Assembly: GCF_022348165.1 (NCBI RefSeq)
Contig: NZ_JAKRFI010000003.1
Location: 248,001 to 312,000, forward strand
Direction: 5' to 3'
Source of the DNA: Halomonas sp. McH1-25
GTDB lineage: Bacteria; Pseudomonadota; Gammaproteobacteria; Pseudomonadales; Halomonadaceae
Length of the DNA stretch: 64,000 nt
The notes beneath the pieces were generated by a model that did no database searches, was not told the DNA's origin, and worked only from the letters and a program-made list of their open reading frames with translations. Shown here one piece after another: positions 7,863 through 17,646 of this stretch. The position numbers were made by a program, and so were the translations under genes. Numbering within the stretch: position 1 is the first letter of the stretch; every line of letters starts with the position of its first letter.

Positions 7863-10738
7863 TACAGCGCCTCCAAGACTTCGCGTACGGCTTCCGCCGT
7901 GGCCTGGCCCAGCGCCAGCTCGGCCTGTTGGCGCGCCTCGGCCAGATCGATCTCACGCAGGCGCGCCTTGACCATGGGCACCTGACGCAGCGACACCGAC
8001 AATTCGTCGACGCCCAGCCCGACCAGCACCGGCACTGCCTGCGTGTCGCTGGCCAGTTCGCCGCACACCCCGACCCACTTGCCCTTGGCGTGGGCGGCAT
8101 CGACAGTCATCTGAATCAGGCGCAGCACGGCGGGGTGCAGACCGTCGGACTGCGCGGAAAGCTCAGGGTGGCCGCGGTCGATGGCCAGGGTGTATTGCGT
8201 CAGGTCGTTGGTGCCGATGGAGAAGAAGTCGACTTCCTCGGCCAGGCTGGGCGCCAGCAGCGCACAGGATGGCACTTCGATCATCACGCCGAGTTGGACG
8301 TCAGGTGCCTGGATTTCCTGCTGCAGGCGATCGACGATGCGCTTGGCGGCACGGAATTCGCCGATGTCCTTGACCATCGGCAACATGATACGCAGCGGCT
8401 TGTCGCCGGCGGCGGTCAGCAGCGCACGCAACTGGGTCTCGAGGATTTCGGGGCGGGTCAGCGCCAGGCGGATGCCGCGCAGACCGAGAAACGGGTTGTC
8501 CTCCTGGGGAAGCGGCCAGTACGGCAGCGGTTTGTCGCCGCCGACGTCCAGGGTGCGTGCGACCAATGGCCGGCCGTCGAGTGCGTCGATAGCCTCGCGA
8601 TATTCGGCGATCTGAGTGTCCAGATCCGGCGCATCGGCATGCGCCATGAACACGAACTCGGTGCGCAGCAGGCCGACCCCCTCGGCGCCGTACTCCACGG
8701 CATCGGCGGCATGCGCGGTGTTGCCCAGGTTGGCGGCGACCTCGACGCGGTGTCCATCGCGCGTTCGCCCTTCGTCGAAGCGGGCGGCATAGGCCGCCTT
8801 CTGGCGTGCTTCGTGCTCCTTGAGACGCAATTCGGCACGATCCAGGCGTTCGCGGGACGGCGCGGGAATCACCCGGCCACGCTCGCCATCGAGAATCAGC
8901 TCACTGCCGTTGTCCAGCGTCATGACGCGCTCGCCGGCACCGACCACCGCCGGAATGCCCAGTGCGCGGGCCAGGATGGCACTGTGCGATGTCGCCCCGC
9001 CACGCGCAGTGAGCAAGCCACGCACCTTGGCGGTGTCCAGACGCGCCACATCGGACGGGCCGATATCGTCCATCACCAGAATATAGGGCGTATCGGGCGG
9101 TGTCGGCAGTTCCACGCCGCACAGGATGCCCAGCACGCGCCGTCCCACGTCGCGCAGATCGGCGGCACGTTCGGCCAGCAGGCGATCGGCGAGGGTTTCC
9201 TGAGCACGGGCGGCGGTATCCACGCTGCGCCACCACGCCGCTTCGGCGGACAGGCCTTCGTCGATGCCCTCATGCGCGGATTCACGAAGCTCGGGGTCGT
9301 CCAGCATCTCTTCATGCATGGAGAGGATTTCCGCCACTTCGCCGCCCTGGGCGCGCCGGATCAGCGCCTCGAGCTGCTCGGCGGCCGACTGCAGGGCCCG
9401 CTCGAGGCGCGCCTTCTGCCGCGAGGCATCGCCACCGCGCGGCTCATCGAGGTCGCGGGCCCGTTCGGGATACTCGAAGCGCGGCGTGCGCATGACGAAG
9501 ACCGTGCCGATGGCCAACCCCGGCGCCGCCGGCACGGCGGGATGCGAAGTGTCGGCAGCGAGCGGCTCGAGCTCGATCGGCGCAGGGCGGTACTCCTCGA
9601 TATCGCTGCGCTCGTCCAGCGGCGTGACTTTCTCGCCCAGCCCGCCGCGTACGGCCTCGACCATCGCCTGCAGGGCCTCGGCGGCACCGTCGCCCTCGGC
9701 GGAAAACACCAGTGTCTGCCCGCGCCGTGCGCCAAGGCCGATGACCTTGGTCAGGCTCGCGGCGGATACCGTCTCGGCACCGCCTTCGAGTAGACGCACC
9801 TTGATCGGCATGCCCTGGTTGCGCGCCACCTGGACCAGTTGCTTGGCCGGGCGGGCATGCAGGCCATGAGCATTGAGTACGCGGGCACGTGCCGTCTCGG
9901 CACTGGCGCTCTCCCCGGCCAGGCGCGCCAGCACGGTGGCGGCATCGGCATCGGCCAATGCTTGGCCATCACCGCTATCGAGCAGATCGGCGATACGCTC
10001 GAGCAGCCCTAAGTGGGACTCGCCTTGTGCGGCCAGGCAGAACACCCCATTCACAGGCCCTTTGGGACCGACGAAGGCCGCCTCGGGCGTGGCCAGCGAC
10101 AGTGCCGGCGTCGTCACGCCCTGCGTACTGCTGGCCAGCCACAGCCCTTGGCCCAGCGCAACAGGCTCCTGCTCAACGATGGCAGCAACGAACTCGGCGT
10201 TGACACAACCGGCTTGGCGCAGACGCGCGGCACCGGCCAGGGCCAGCTCGAAGCGATCCTTGGCGGGGAAGTTGAGGCACAGGGTATCGATGTCGACCTT
10301 GGCGATGACCGGGGCCTTGGACAACTCGGCGATGACGTCGGCACGCGTTGCGGCCCTGGCAAGACGCTCCGCCACGCCCTCGCGATCGAGGACGTGGGTC
10401 AGGGCACGCAGGATATCCAGATGCTCATCGCTCTGGGCGGCGATAGTGACCAGTACGTGGACACGGTTGCCGTCGTGCCACTCCACGCCGTCGGGAAATT
10501 GCAGCACGCGTACGCCGGTCTCGAGTACCTGGTCACGGCTGGCCGGCGTGCCATGCGGAATGGCAATGGCATTGCCCAGGTAAGTCGAGGACTGCGCCTC
10601 TCGGTCGTGCAGGCCCTGACGGTAGTCCGGAGTGGCGCGACCGGCCTCGGCCAGCGATGCTGCGGCCTGGTCCAGGGCATCCCGCCAGTCGGATGCATGG
10701 CAGTCGAGCAGGACGTCGTCCTGATGAAGCGTGAGCAT
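7862..10738 (-). CDS. fruB: Multiphosphoryl transfer protein (EIIA-HPr-EI, FruB)
   Basis: A 958-residue PTS phosphocarrier that carries phosphate from PEP to FruA. Domains: EIIA-fru at 1-142 with His62 in AIPHGTP; a second EIIA-like region at about 143-277 lacking an equivalent histidine; HPr at 285-370 with His294 in GLHARPA; and enzyme I from about 400, with His585 in GGATSHSA and the PEP-binding C-terminal barrel. This one-chain layout is that of pseudomonads and relatives, which often have no other sugar PTS. The ATG at 10738 follows AAAGGAGG; an upstream in-frame start would include the Shine-Dalgarno. First gene of the operon, controlled from the fruR-fruB intergenic region. Confidence 0.95.
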   Translation of the reverse strand: MLTLHQDDVLLDCHASDWRDALDQAAASLAEAGRATPDYRQGLHDREAQSSTYLGNAIAIPHGTPASRDQVLETGVRVLQFPDGVEWHDGNRVHVLVTIAAQSDEHLDILRALTHVLDREGVAERLARAATRADVIAELSKAPVIAKVDIDTLCLNFPAKDRFELALAGAARLRQAGCVNAEFVAAIVEQEPVALGQGLWLASSTQGVTTPALSLATPEAAFVGPKGPVNGVFCLAAQGESHLGLLERIADLLDSGDGQALADADAATVLARLAGESASAETARARVLNAHGLHARPAKQLVQVARNQGMPIKVRLLEGGAETVSAASLTKVIGLGARRGQTLVFSAEGDGAAEALQAMVEAVRGGLGEKVTPLDERSDIEEYRPAPIELEPLAADTSHPAVPAAPGLAIGTVFVMRTPRFEYPERARDLDEPRGGDASRQKARLERALQSAAEQLEALIRRAQGGEVAEILSMHEEMLDDPELRESAHEGIDEGLSAEAAWWRSVDTAARAQETLADRLLAERAADLRDVGRRVLGILCGVELPTPPDTPYILVMDDIGPSDVARLDTAKVRGLLTARGGATSHSAILARALGIPAVVGAGERVMTLDNGSELILDGERGRVIPAPSRERLDRAELRLKEHEARQKAAYAARFDEGRTRDGHRVEVAANLGNTAHAADAVEYGAEGVGLLRTEFVFMAHADAPDLDTQIAEYREAIDALDGRPLVARTLDVGGDKPLPYWPLPQEDNPFLGLRGIRLALTRPEILETQLRALLTAAGDKPLRIMLPMVKDIGEFRAAKRIVDRLQQEIQAPDVQLGVMIEVPSCALLAPSLAEEVDFFSIGTNDLTQYTLAIDRGHPELSAQSDGLHPAVLRLIQMTVDAAHAKGKWVGVCGELASDTQAVPVLVGLGVDELSVSLRQVPMVKARLREIDLAEARQQAELALGQATAEAVREVLEAL

Positions 10739-10779
10739 GGAGCCTCCTTTCAGCCTTCCCACAGCGATTGAAACGGGAC

Positions 10780-10793
10780 GCTGAATCGTGTCA
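10780..10793. promoter_or_regulatory. FruR/Cra-type operator 1
   Basis: GCTGAATCGTGTCA differs at one position from the classical Cra/FruR box GCTGAATCGTTTCA. It lies 42 bases upstream of the fruB start in the fruB-fruR divergent region; GATTGAAACGGGAC just beside it (10766-10779) is a possible half-site. Confidence 0.7.
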
Positions 10794-10811
10794 CCTTTAA
10801 TTCCTCGCAAT

Positions 10812-10825
10812 GCTGAAACGAGACA
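10812..10825. promoter_or_regulatory. FruR/Cra-type operator 2
   Basis: GCTGAAACGAGACA resembles the same box and is exactly 32 bp (about three helical turns) from operator 1, a spacing that permits cooperative binding by a FruR tetramer. Confidence 0.55.
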
Positions 10826-10938
10826 GGCAATTAATCAAGCGCCAGCGACTACGACCTTAGCAGGGGATACCGCTTCCGACCGCTCCCCTAGAATTGGCCC
10901 GACTCATCCAGACCTGTCTACCGTCACAAGGAAACGCC

Positions 10939-11928
10939 ATGACGCTTGCCGAAATCGCCCGCCTTGCCGGAGTCTCTCGCACCACTGCCAGTTACGTGAT
11001 CAATGGCAAGGCCGCGGAACGTCGCATCAGCCGCGAGACGGTGGAGCGCGTCATGGCAGTCGTCGAACGCCACCACTACCGGGTCGATGCCCAAGCCGCC
11101 GCGCTGCGCCGCGGGCAGAGCCGAACCCTAGGGCTGATCATTCCCGACCTGGAAAACGCCAGCTATGCCCGCCTGGCCAAGCGTCTGGAGCGCGGTGCCA
11201 GGGAGAAAGGCTATCAATTGCTCATTGCCGGCTCGGACGACGATCCCGATACCGAGCGTGAACTGGCCAGGGCATTGCGCGCCCAACGTTGCCAGGCGTT
11301 GATCGTTGCCAGTAGCCTGGCTCCCGACGACCCCTTCTACCTCGACATGATGAACGGCGGGCTGCCGATCATCGCCATCGACCGCAAATTGGATCCGACA
11401 CGGTTCGTGTGCATCATCAGCCAGAACGTCGCGGCTGCCGAGGCATTGACCCGTTCCGTGCTGACGCCGGAAGTACGGCGGATTGCCTGGTTCGATGCCG
11501 TCGACGAACTCTCCATCACCCGAGAGCGGCGCCAAGGCTTTCATCAGGCGCTGGCAGACACCAGCGCCACGCCGCTGATCCAGACCGCCAAGCGCTACGA
11601 CCGCAGCGAAGGCGCGGCATTGATGCGTCAACTGCTCGACGTGCATGGCCTGCCGGATGCCCTGGTCACGGCCTCCTACACTCTGCTCAATGGCGCATTC
11701 GACGTGCTGCTGGAAAATGGTGGCCTGCCCCAGCACCTGCGCCTGGCGACGTTCGGCGACGACCGCCTGCTCGACTTTCTACCTCAGCCGGTCAACTCGT
11801 TGCCGCAGGACCATGACCGTATCGCCGACCTGACCCTGGCGCGGGCGCTGGCCGCGGCACAGGGGGAGTACCGTCCCGGTAGCGATATCGTCGAGCGCTC
11901 TCTGCACTACCGACGCATGTCGTCATGA
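10939..11928 (+). CDS. fruR: Fructose operon repressor, LacI family
   Basis: A 329-residue LacI-family regulator. The helix-turn-helix is at residues 2-24 (LAEIARLAGVSRTTASYVING), followed by the hinge and a periplasmic-binding-like effector domain. FruR/Cra proteins of this group respond to fructose 1-phosphate. The ATG at 10939 follows AAGGAAACGCC; an upstream in-frame codon at 10894 lacks a ribosome site. It is divergent from fruBKA with two FruR-type boxes in the 200-bp gap, so it very likely represses that operon and perhaps itself. Length is normal for the family. Confidence 0.92.
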   Translation: MTLAEIARLAGVSRTTASYVINGKAAERRISRETVERVMAVVERHHYRVDAQAAALRRGQSRTLGLIIPDLENASYARLAKRLERGAREKGYQLLIAGSDDDPDTERELARALRAQRCQALIVASSLAPDDPFYLDMMNGGLPIIAIDRKLDPTRFVCIISQNVAAAEALTRSVLTPEVRRIAWFDAVDELSITRERRQGFHQALADTSATPLIQTAKRYDRSEGAALMRQLLDVHGLPDALVTASYTLLNGAFDVLLENGGLPQHLRLATFGDDRLLDFLPQPVNSLPQDHDRIADLTLARALAAAQGEYRPGSDIVERSLHYRRMSS

Positions 11929-12044
11929 CCGGCACGCCCGCTCCGGTTGGAAAAAAGTCCACCGCCTGACCACGCTATGGCAGTAGCGCATGACCCATCG
12001 AGTCCGAAAATGGCAGGCACTGTCGGGCCTACAAGGAGGTTTCC

Positions 12045-12710
12045 ATGTCAGAAGTTCCCTTCGCCAATCGTCACACCGCCGGCCAGGCACTTGCCGACCG
12101 GCTGAAAGCGCGTGCCGGTCAGGACAATATTCTGGTGCTGGCCTTGCCGCGGGGCGGCGTCCCGGTCGCCGCAGTCGTCGCCCACGCTCTCGGGGCCCCG
12201 CTGGATGTCATGGTGGTACGCAAGCTGGGCATGCCGGGCCACGAAGAGTTCGCGATGGGCGCCATTGCCAGTGGCGGTGTCACAGTGCTGGATGACTCGT
12301 TATTGCAGCGTCTCCGTCTCGAAGAAGACAGCCTGCAAGCCGTCATCGACAAGGAAAACCGCGAGTTGGCGCGTCGCGAGCTTGCCTATCGCGGTGAGCG
12401 ACCGTATCCGGACTTGCATGGCAAGGAGGTCGTTCTGGTCGACGATGGCATCGCTACGGGTTCCAGCATGCGCGCCGCCATCCAGGCCGTACGCCAGTTG
12501 GGCGCCGAACATTGCACCCTGGCCGTTCCCGTCGCCCCCAGCGAGACGCTGGAGGACTTGTCCAGCGACGTCGATGACATCGTTTGTGTCGCGACGCCGG
12601 AACCCTTCCGCGCCGTCGGCCAATGGTACGTGGAATTCGGCCAGACCAGCGATGACGAAGTCAGCGCCTGCTTGAGCGAGTCCGCCCTGCGTTCCGGCAG
12701 TAGCACGTAA
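12045..12710 (+). CDS. Phosphoribosyltransferase-family protein
   Basis: A 221-residue type I phosphoribosyltransferase-fold protein. The PRPP-binding motif VVLVDDGIATGSSMRAA is at about residues 128-144 and the loop PRGGVPVAAVVAHAL at 39-53 is typical of the ComF/Rv0571-like subgroup of unknown substrate. MVVRKLGMPGHEEFAMGAIASGG is the conserved substrate-side region of that subgroup. The start follows AAGGAGGTTTCC. It stands between fruR and a PhoD-like phosphatase gene; members of this family often sit beside hydrolases or CBS proteins. No base specificity can be assigned. Confidence 0.82.
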   Translation: MSEVPFANRHTAGQALADRLKARAGQDNILVLALPRGGVPVAAVVAHALGAPLDVMVVRKLGMPGHEEFAMGAIASGGVTVLDDSLLQRLRLEEDSLQAVIDKENRELARRELAYRGERPYPDLHGKEVVLVDDGIATGSSMRAAIQAVRQLGAEHCTLAVPVAPSETLEDLSSDVDDIVCVATPEPFRAVGQWYVEFGQTSDDEVSACLSESALRSGSST

Positions 12711-12721
12711 TCGCCAGAACC

Positions 12722-12751
12722 TTGGTCAACCCTTACGGGGCGGGTTATGCT
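12722..12751 (+). promoter_or_regulatory. Candidate sigma-70 promoter
   Basis: TTGGTC (12722-12727), 18-base spacer, TATGCT (12746-12751). A transcript starting near 12758 would place the phosphatase ATG at 12794 inside a short leader and argues against the more upstream in-frame starts. Confidence 0.45.
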
Positions 12752-12793
12752 GCGTATCCTATGCAAACCGCCCCGCTCAGCGCCGGCAACGAC

Positions 12794-14767
12794 ATGGCGT
12801 CACACGATACTCTGCCGGACGTACTTGCCGGTCCCTTGCTGCGCCGTATCGAGCCCGGCCGCATGGCGCTTTGGCTGGTCGCCAGCCGTCAGTTGTCGTT
12901 CAGTCTGGCGCTCTATCCCGATAACGAGTCTGCCCGTCATCTTGCGCTCGCCGGCCACTGCGAGTGCATTCCCCTCGGCGCTCACGCCTACGTCCATCTC
13001 ATCGATGTCGAGCTGGCCTCGCCGCTGCCGAGCGATGTCCTGATCGGTTATGACCTGTTGATTCGCGATACGCAAGGCAATGAGTCAGGTATCGCTTCCT
13101 GGGCCCCGCACCTTCTGTATGCTGGCGAGACGCACCCGTCTTTCGTGATCAAGTCGCGCCTCGACAACCTGCTGCATGGCTCCTGCCGCAAACCTCATCA
13201 TGCCTCGAAGGATGGCTTGGCACGTGCCGATGCCTGGCTCGACGAGCGGCGCCACAACGCTGCCGAACGTCCTGCCCTGCTACTGTTGACCGGGGATCAG
13301 ATCTACGCCGACGACGTTGCCGGTCCCATGCTGTCGGCCATCCACGAACTGATTCGGCGTCTTGGCCTGGTCGGCGAGCATCTGGAAGGCGCTGTGGTCG
13401 AGGATAGCGAGGCACTTTACGCCGCCGAGTCGACCTACTATCGACGCGAGCAGCTGCTGCCGGCCTTCGAGTCCAACGAGGCACTGCGCGAGCGTTTTTT
13501 CGGCGGAGCCAAGAAACCCATCTTCACCTCGGCCAATGCCGCCAATCATCTCATTACCTTTGCCGAAATCGTCGCCATGTATCTGCTGGTCTGGTCTCCC
13601 CAGCCATGGCGCCTGATAAGTGGCCAGGCCCCAGCACTGGACGAGACATACGCTGCACGCTTCGTCGCGGAACGCGACATCCTCGATGGCTTCGTGGCCG
13701 AGCTACCCGCAGTGGCCCGCCTTCTGGCGCAGGTACCGACGCTGATGATCTTCGACGACCATGACGTCACCGACGACTGGAACCTGACCGCTGCCTGGGA
13801 GGAAAGCGCCTACGGCCATCCTTTTTCACACCGCATCATCGGCAACGCCCTGCTCGCCTATCTCCTCTTCCAGGGCTGGGGCAACGCTCCCGACACGCTG
13901 GCTATGCCGCTCGCCCGGCTACGCCGACTGCTGGAAGCAGCAACTGACGGCTACCTGCCCGTCCAGCAACAGGACAAAGTCATCGTCGAATTGCTGCGCT
14001 TCGATGGCTGGGGATATGTTCTTCCCACCTCGCCCCGGTTGATCGTGTTGGATACCCGGACCCGACGCTGGCGTAGCGAACGCAACCGGCAGCGCCCCTC
14101 GGGACTGATGGACTGGGAGGCGTTGAGCGAACTGCAACAGAACCTGCTCGACGAGCGTTCGGTAATCATCGTCTCGCCAGCACCGATGTTCGGGGTCAAG
14201 TTGATCGAGGGAATCCAGCGTCTCTTCAGTTGGGCAGGCAAACCGCTGCTAGTTGACGCCGAAAACTGGATGGCGCATCGCGGCGCTGCCAGCGTCATGC
14301 TCAACATTTTCCGGCATACGCGGACGCCACAAAACTATGTGATCCTCTCGGGCGATGTGCACTATTCATTCGTTTACGACGTGCGCATTCGTCAGCGTGA
14401 ACATGGCCCGCATATCTGGCAGATCACCAGTAGCGGCGTGAAGAACGAATTTCCCGCCACGCTGCTCGATTGGTTCGATCGGCTCAACCGCTGGCTCTAC
14501 GCGCCCTGGTCGCCCCTCAACTGGTTCACCAAGCGGCGACGCATGCATGTGCAGCCCAGGGTGCCGGACCATGCCAAAGCGGGCGAACGCCTGTGGAACG
14601 GTGCCGGTATCGGCCATGTCACGTTCGACCTCACCGGATGCCCCGTGCAGATTCAGCAGTTGGGTAACGACGGGCGCACGATACGCTTTCTTGCCGATAC
14701 GGATTCACTCCCCACCACGACGTCTTCCCATCAGGTCGGGGCCGGCTCGGATCCTCCCCGCGGATAA
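12794..14767 (+). CDS. PhoD-like metallophosphatase
   Basis: About 657 residues with the calcineurin-like PhoD core: LLLTGDQIYADD near residue 170, MIFDDHDVTDDWN near 320, and ILSGDVHYSF near 517, all metal-ligand motifs. An N-terminal beta-rich domain of about 120 residues (LRRIEPGRMALWLVAS) precedes it. There is no twin-arginine or Sec signal peptide, unlike exported PhoD alkaline phosphatases, so a cytoplasmic phosphodiesterase or phosphatase is more likely. The start is uncertain: TTG 12722, ATG 12761 and ATG 12794 are in frame, and none has a good Shine-Dalgarno; 12794 is preferred because of the promoter-like element upstream. Its stop abuts the kinase stop on the other strand. Confidence 0.82.
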   Translation: MASHDTLPDVLAGPLLRRIEPGRMALWLVASRQLSFSLALYPDNESARHLALAGHCECIPLGAHAYVHLIDVELASPLPSDVLIGYDLLIRDTQGNESGIASWAPHLLYAGETHPSFVIKSRLDNLLHGSCRKPHHASKDGLARADAWLDERRHNAAERPALLLLTGDQIYADDVAGPMLSAIHELIRRLGLVGEHLEGAVVEDSEALYAAESTYYRREQLLPAFESNEALRERFFGGAKKPIFTSANAANHLITFAEIVAMYLLVWSPQPWRLISGQAPALDETYAARFVAERDILDGFVAELPAVARLLAQVPTLMIFDDHDVTDDWNLTAAWEESAYGHPFSHRIIGNALLAYLLFQGWGNAPDTLAMPLARLRRLLEAATDGYLPVQQQDKVIVELLRFDGWGYVLPTSPRLIVLDTRTRRWRSERNRQRPSGLMDWEALSELQQNLLDERSVIIVSPAPMFGVKLIEGIQRLFSWAGKPLLVDAENWMAHRGAASVMLNIFRHTRTPQNYVILSGDVHYSFVYDVRIRQREHGPHIWQITSSGVKNEFPATLLDWFDRLNRWLYAPWSPLNWFTKRRRMHVQPRVPDHAKAGERLWNGAGIGHVTFDLTGCPVQIQQLGNDGRTIRFLADTDSLPTTTSSHQVGAGSDPPRG

Positions 14768-16945
14768 TCACTTAGGCAGGACCGCGATGCCGGTTTCCAA
14801 CTCTTTCAGGCTACGTGCGATGTAATCCTTGAGCGTCGCCACGTGCCGTTCACGCTCCACTCGTGACAGTCGCTGCCCACGCAGCTCGAGCTCTTCGGCC
14901 AGATCCGCTACCGCCCTGAACCCAAGGCCACTGGATTCGCCCTTGAGCAGATGCGCCTGGCGCACTATTTCCTGGCCGTCATCCTCGGCCAGCGCCGCAT
15001 CAAAAGCGGCGAAGCGCTCCGGCATCTGGTCGCGGTACAGCACCAGCAGATCACGCAACATGGCCAACCCCAGGGAATACTCGAGCTCGCGCAATAGCGC
15101 GTAATCGATCGTGCCGGCATCGCTCATGCGGCGCGGCACGGCATCGTCCGGCAGCGGCTGGCCAAGGTGACGGGCCAACACTGCCCCCAGGCTGTCGGGC
15201 ATGATCGGCTTGGTCAGGTAGTCATTCATGCCGGCCGCCTGCGACTTGGCCTGCTCTCCGCCAAGCGCGCTGGCGGTCATGGCAATGATGGGTATCCGCG
15301 CCAAACGCTCATCGGTTGCGCGAATCTGTCGAGTCGCTTCGAAACCATCCATCCCAGGCATCTGCATATCCATGAAAATCATGGCGTAGGTCTGCTTGCG
15401 TGCCATGTCGACGGCCTCGGCACCATTGGCGGCGAGATCGACGCGATGGCCGAAACGTTCCAGCATGGCAACGGCCACCTGCTGATTGACCGGATTGTCT
15501 TCGGCAACCAGCAAACGCTCACACTTGCCGTGCTGATTGTCCAGGGTGAGGAAGGTCCGCGGTTGGTGCGGCACGGACTCGGGCGGGGCATCTTCCAACG
15601 GTAACTCGAACCAGAACCGGCTGCCCTGCCCTTCGCGGCTATCCAAGCCGATCGTGCCTCCCATCGCTTCGACCAAGCGCTTACAGATAGCCAGCCCCAG
15701 ACCCGATCCGCCAAAACGTCGCGCCGTCGAGGCGTCGCCTTGACGAAATGGCTCGAACAACGCTTCGCGCTGCTCGAGCGGGATGCCGCAGCCGGTGTCG
15801 CTGACTTCGAAATGCACACCACCGTTCGCCGCCCGCCGGACGCTGAGCGTCACTTGCCCTTCCATCGTGAACTTGAAGGCGTTCGACAACAGGTTGAGCA
15901 GCACCTGACGTATTCGGCTCGAGTCTCCGATCAGACAGGGCGGCAAGTGCGGATCGACGTCCTGGGCCAGACGCAGCATTCCGCTTTCGAGGCGCGGCGC
16001 GAACAGCGCCAGTACGCCATCGAGGGTGTCGCGTAGATTGAAAACCGTATGTTCGAGTTCAAGACGTCCGGCCTCGATCTTGGAGAAATCCAAAATGTCG
16101 TTGATCAAACTGAGCAGGATTTCTGCACTTTCATGGATGGTGCGTGCATAGCGGCGCGACTGAGGATCGCTTTGACGATCCATGAGCAACGCACTCATGC
16201 CGATCACACCATTCAATGGGGTGCGTACCTCGTGACTGACGGTGGCCAAAAAGTCCGACTTGGCCCGGCTGGCCGATTCGGCCTTACGCGCAGTGATTTC
16301 CAGCTCGCGGCTCAACGTTTCCATAGCCTGCCGCGACGCCTCGTTATCGCGTGCTTCCTGAAACAGGAAGCGGATGATGACCAACAACGTCAGGCTCTTG
16401 AAAACGATCAATGCCAGCAATAAGCCATAAAGCTGAAGCAGCGTTTCCCGATCGCGGGTCTTGGACTCGGCCAGATACTCGTTGATAGCGATGACCAGAC
16501 GCTGCGAGCTGTCGCCCAAGGTGGCCAAGCTGGACTGCAGAAGGTCGATATCGGCCGGGTCCAGCTCATCCACACTGTTCAGCATCCTGTCGATGGAATC
16601 GACCTGAGCGAAGATGCGGGGCAACACTTCGTCGATGCTACCGATAGTATGAAAGAGTTCAGCGACCTGGCCCGTCTGCAACAGGTTGGCACGGCTGTAT
16701 AACAGCTCGAACCCCAGCCGGATATCGGCCAGATCTTCGCTCGATCCCGGATCGCTGCGTAGCAACTGGCTACGCAGCTCGACGGCTTCACGATCCAGCT
16801 TATAGGCCGCCCAGGCGGCATCGCCTCCGACACTCTGCGCGAGGCTGTTCTGACGCCAGGCAATCAGACTGACGACACCGATGGCTGCCACGAAGAAAAA
16901 CACGGCAGCGATGGCACCCCATTTCAAACGAAGCGGATAGTGCAA
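14768..16945 (-). CDS. Hybrid sensor histidine kinase (HisKA-HATPase-REC-Hpt)
   Basis: A 725-residue inner-membrane phosphorelay kinase. Segment 8-30 and segment 172-195 span the membrane and enclose a periplasmic helical sensor domain of about 140 residues. Then come HisKA with His238 in [10 protein letters not shown], HATPase (SNAFKF N-box, [16 protein letters not shown]), a receiver with Asp526 in [10 protein letters not shown], and Hpt with His665 in HLLKGESSG. Translation seems to start at TTG 16945, six bases after GAGG. The partner response regulator is not in the window. Thirty-three bases upstream is the second of two exported molybdopterin-fold proteins, probably co-transcribed and a likely periplasmic partner of the sensor domain. 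Confidence 0.93.
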   Translation of the reverse strand: MHYPLRLKWGAIAAVFFFVAAIGVVSLIAWRQNSLAQSVGGDAAWAAYKLDREAVELRSQLLRSDPGSSEDLADIRLGFELLYSRANLLQTGQVAELFHTIGSIDEVLPRIFAQVDSIDRMLNSVDELDPADIDLLQSSLATLGDSSQRLVIAINEYLAESKTRDRETLLQLYGLLLALIVFKSLTLLVIIRFLFQEARDNEASRQAMETLSRELEITARKAESASRAKSDFLATVSHEVRTPLNGVIGMSALLMDRQSDPQSRRYARTIHESAEILLSLINDILDFSKIEAGRLELEHTVFNLRDTLDGVLALFAPRLESGMLRLAQDVDPHLPPCLIGDSSRIRQVLLNLLSNAFKFTMEGQVTLSVRRAANGGVHFEVSDTGCGIPLEQREALFEPFRQGDASTARRFGGSGLGLAICKRLVEAMGGTIGLDSREGQGSRFWFELPLEDAPPESVPHQPRTFLTLDNQHGKCERLLVAEDNPVNQQVAVAMLERFGHRVDLAANGAEAVDMARKQTYAMIFMDMQMPGMDGFEATRQIRATDERLARIPIIAMTASALGGEQAKSQAAGMNDYLTKPIMPDSLGAVLARHLGQPLPDDAVPRRMSDAGTIDYALLRELEYSLGLAMLRDLLVLYRDQMPERFAAFDAALAEDDGQEIVRQAHLLKGESSGLGFRAVADLAEELELRGQRLSRVERERHVATLKDYIARSLKELETGIAVLPK

Positions 16946-16978
16946 ATCAGGCCTCTATCAGGTTGCGCTCCGGTCCGG

Positions 16979-17485
16979 CTATTCCACACGTATGCTGCTT
17001 ACCTGCCAGACAGAACGGAACCGGTACGTTTCATTGAGCAGCTTGGGATTCTGATCGAAAGGGTACAGCACGAATATCGGGCCAAAATCGCGAACAGGCA
17101 TGCGTTCCCCGTCCCTTTTGACCGCCAGGATGACGTCATGGCTGCGTAGATCCGCAACGGGTACCTCGGCCACGAACTCATTGAGCGCCTTGACCTTGAG
17201 AAGCTCACCCTGGGCACCGACAGCGTCGAGCAGATCCCGTCCCAACGGGCCGGCAAAATCCGACACACCTTCCGTCCAGGGGGTACGGGTCTCGATTTCG
17301 ACCATGCCTAGCGCGGCAAGCATCTGGTAATCGAAATGTGCCTCGTCACCGATATTGGTATGGGTGATCTTTCCGCCGACCTTGAGGATGATCGGCCCTT
17401 CGGGCATCGGCAACGAACCGGCCCACAAGGAGCGCAACGGTAACAACAACGCCAGAAGAAGCAGCGACAAACGGGAAATGAACAT
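16979..17485 (-). CDS. Exported molybdopterin-oxidoreductase-fold protein, cysteine-free (copy B)
   Basis: A 168-residue protein with a signal peptide (residues 1-22, hydrophobic leucine run ending LWAGS). The mature part resembles the sulfite-oxidase-like molybdopterin-binding domain: ILKVGGKI at its start, FAGPLGRDLLDAVGA, VADLRSHDVILAVKRDGERM, and FGPIFVLYPFD. The cysteine that ligands molybdenum in true enzymes is absent; the whole protein has no cysteine. Genes of this kind are commonly found next to histidine kinases or diguanylate cyclases, and a periplasmic ligand-sensing role is more likely than catalysis. It follows its paralogue by 161 bases and precedes the hybrid kinase by 33. 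Confidence 0.75.
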   Translation of the reverse strand: MFISRLSLLLLALLLPLRSLWAGSLPMPEGPIILKVGGKITHTNIGDEAHFDYQMLAALGMVEIETRTPWTEGVSDFAGPLGRDLLDAVGAQGELLKVKALNEFVAEVPVADLRSHDVILAVKRDGERMPVRDFGPIFVLYPFDQNPKLLNETYRFRSVWQVSSIRVE

Positions 17486-17646
17486 GCAAACGTCTCGGAG
17501 TGGTGACTAAACGGCTAGGCAAGATATTGCCGGCTCCATGAATGCTTCTGGCCTTCCCTATGCAGCTTGTCTCCCACCGGCACGCGCAAGCTTACCCGAA
17601 CCACGCCACAAACTCAGTCGATTAGCATTCCACGATGTAAGAACGT

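Noticed and set aside
7928-9793. 621-codon open frame opposite fruB
   Set aside because: It is a by-product of high GC at third positions in fruB; no ribosome site or family pattern, and the fruB protein is complete with all motifs. Similar long shadows opposite leuA (23828-25330), pepN (30711-32270) and fruA (4936-6087) were dropped for the same reason.
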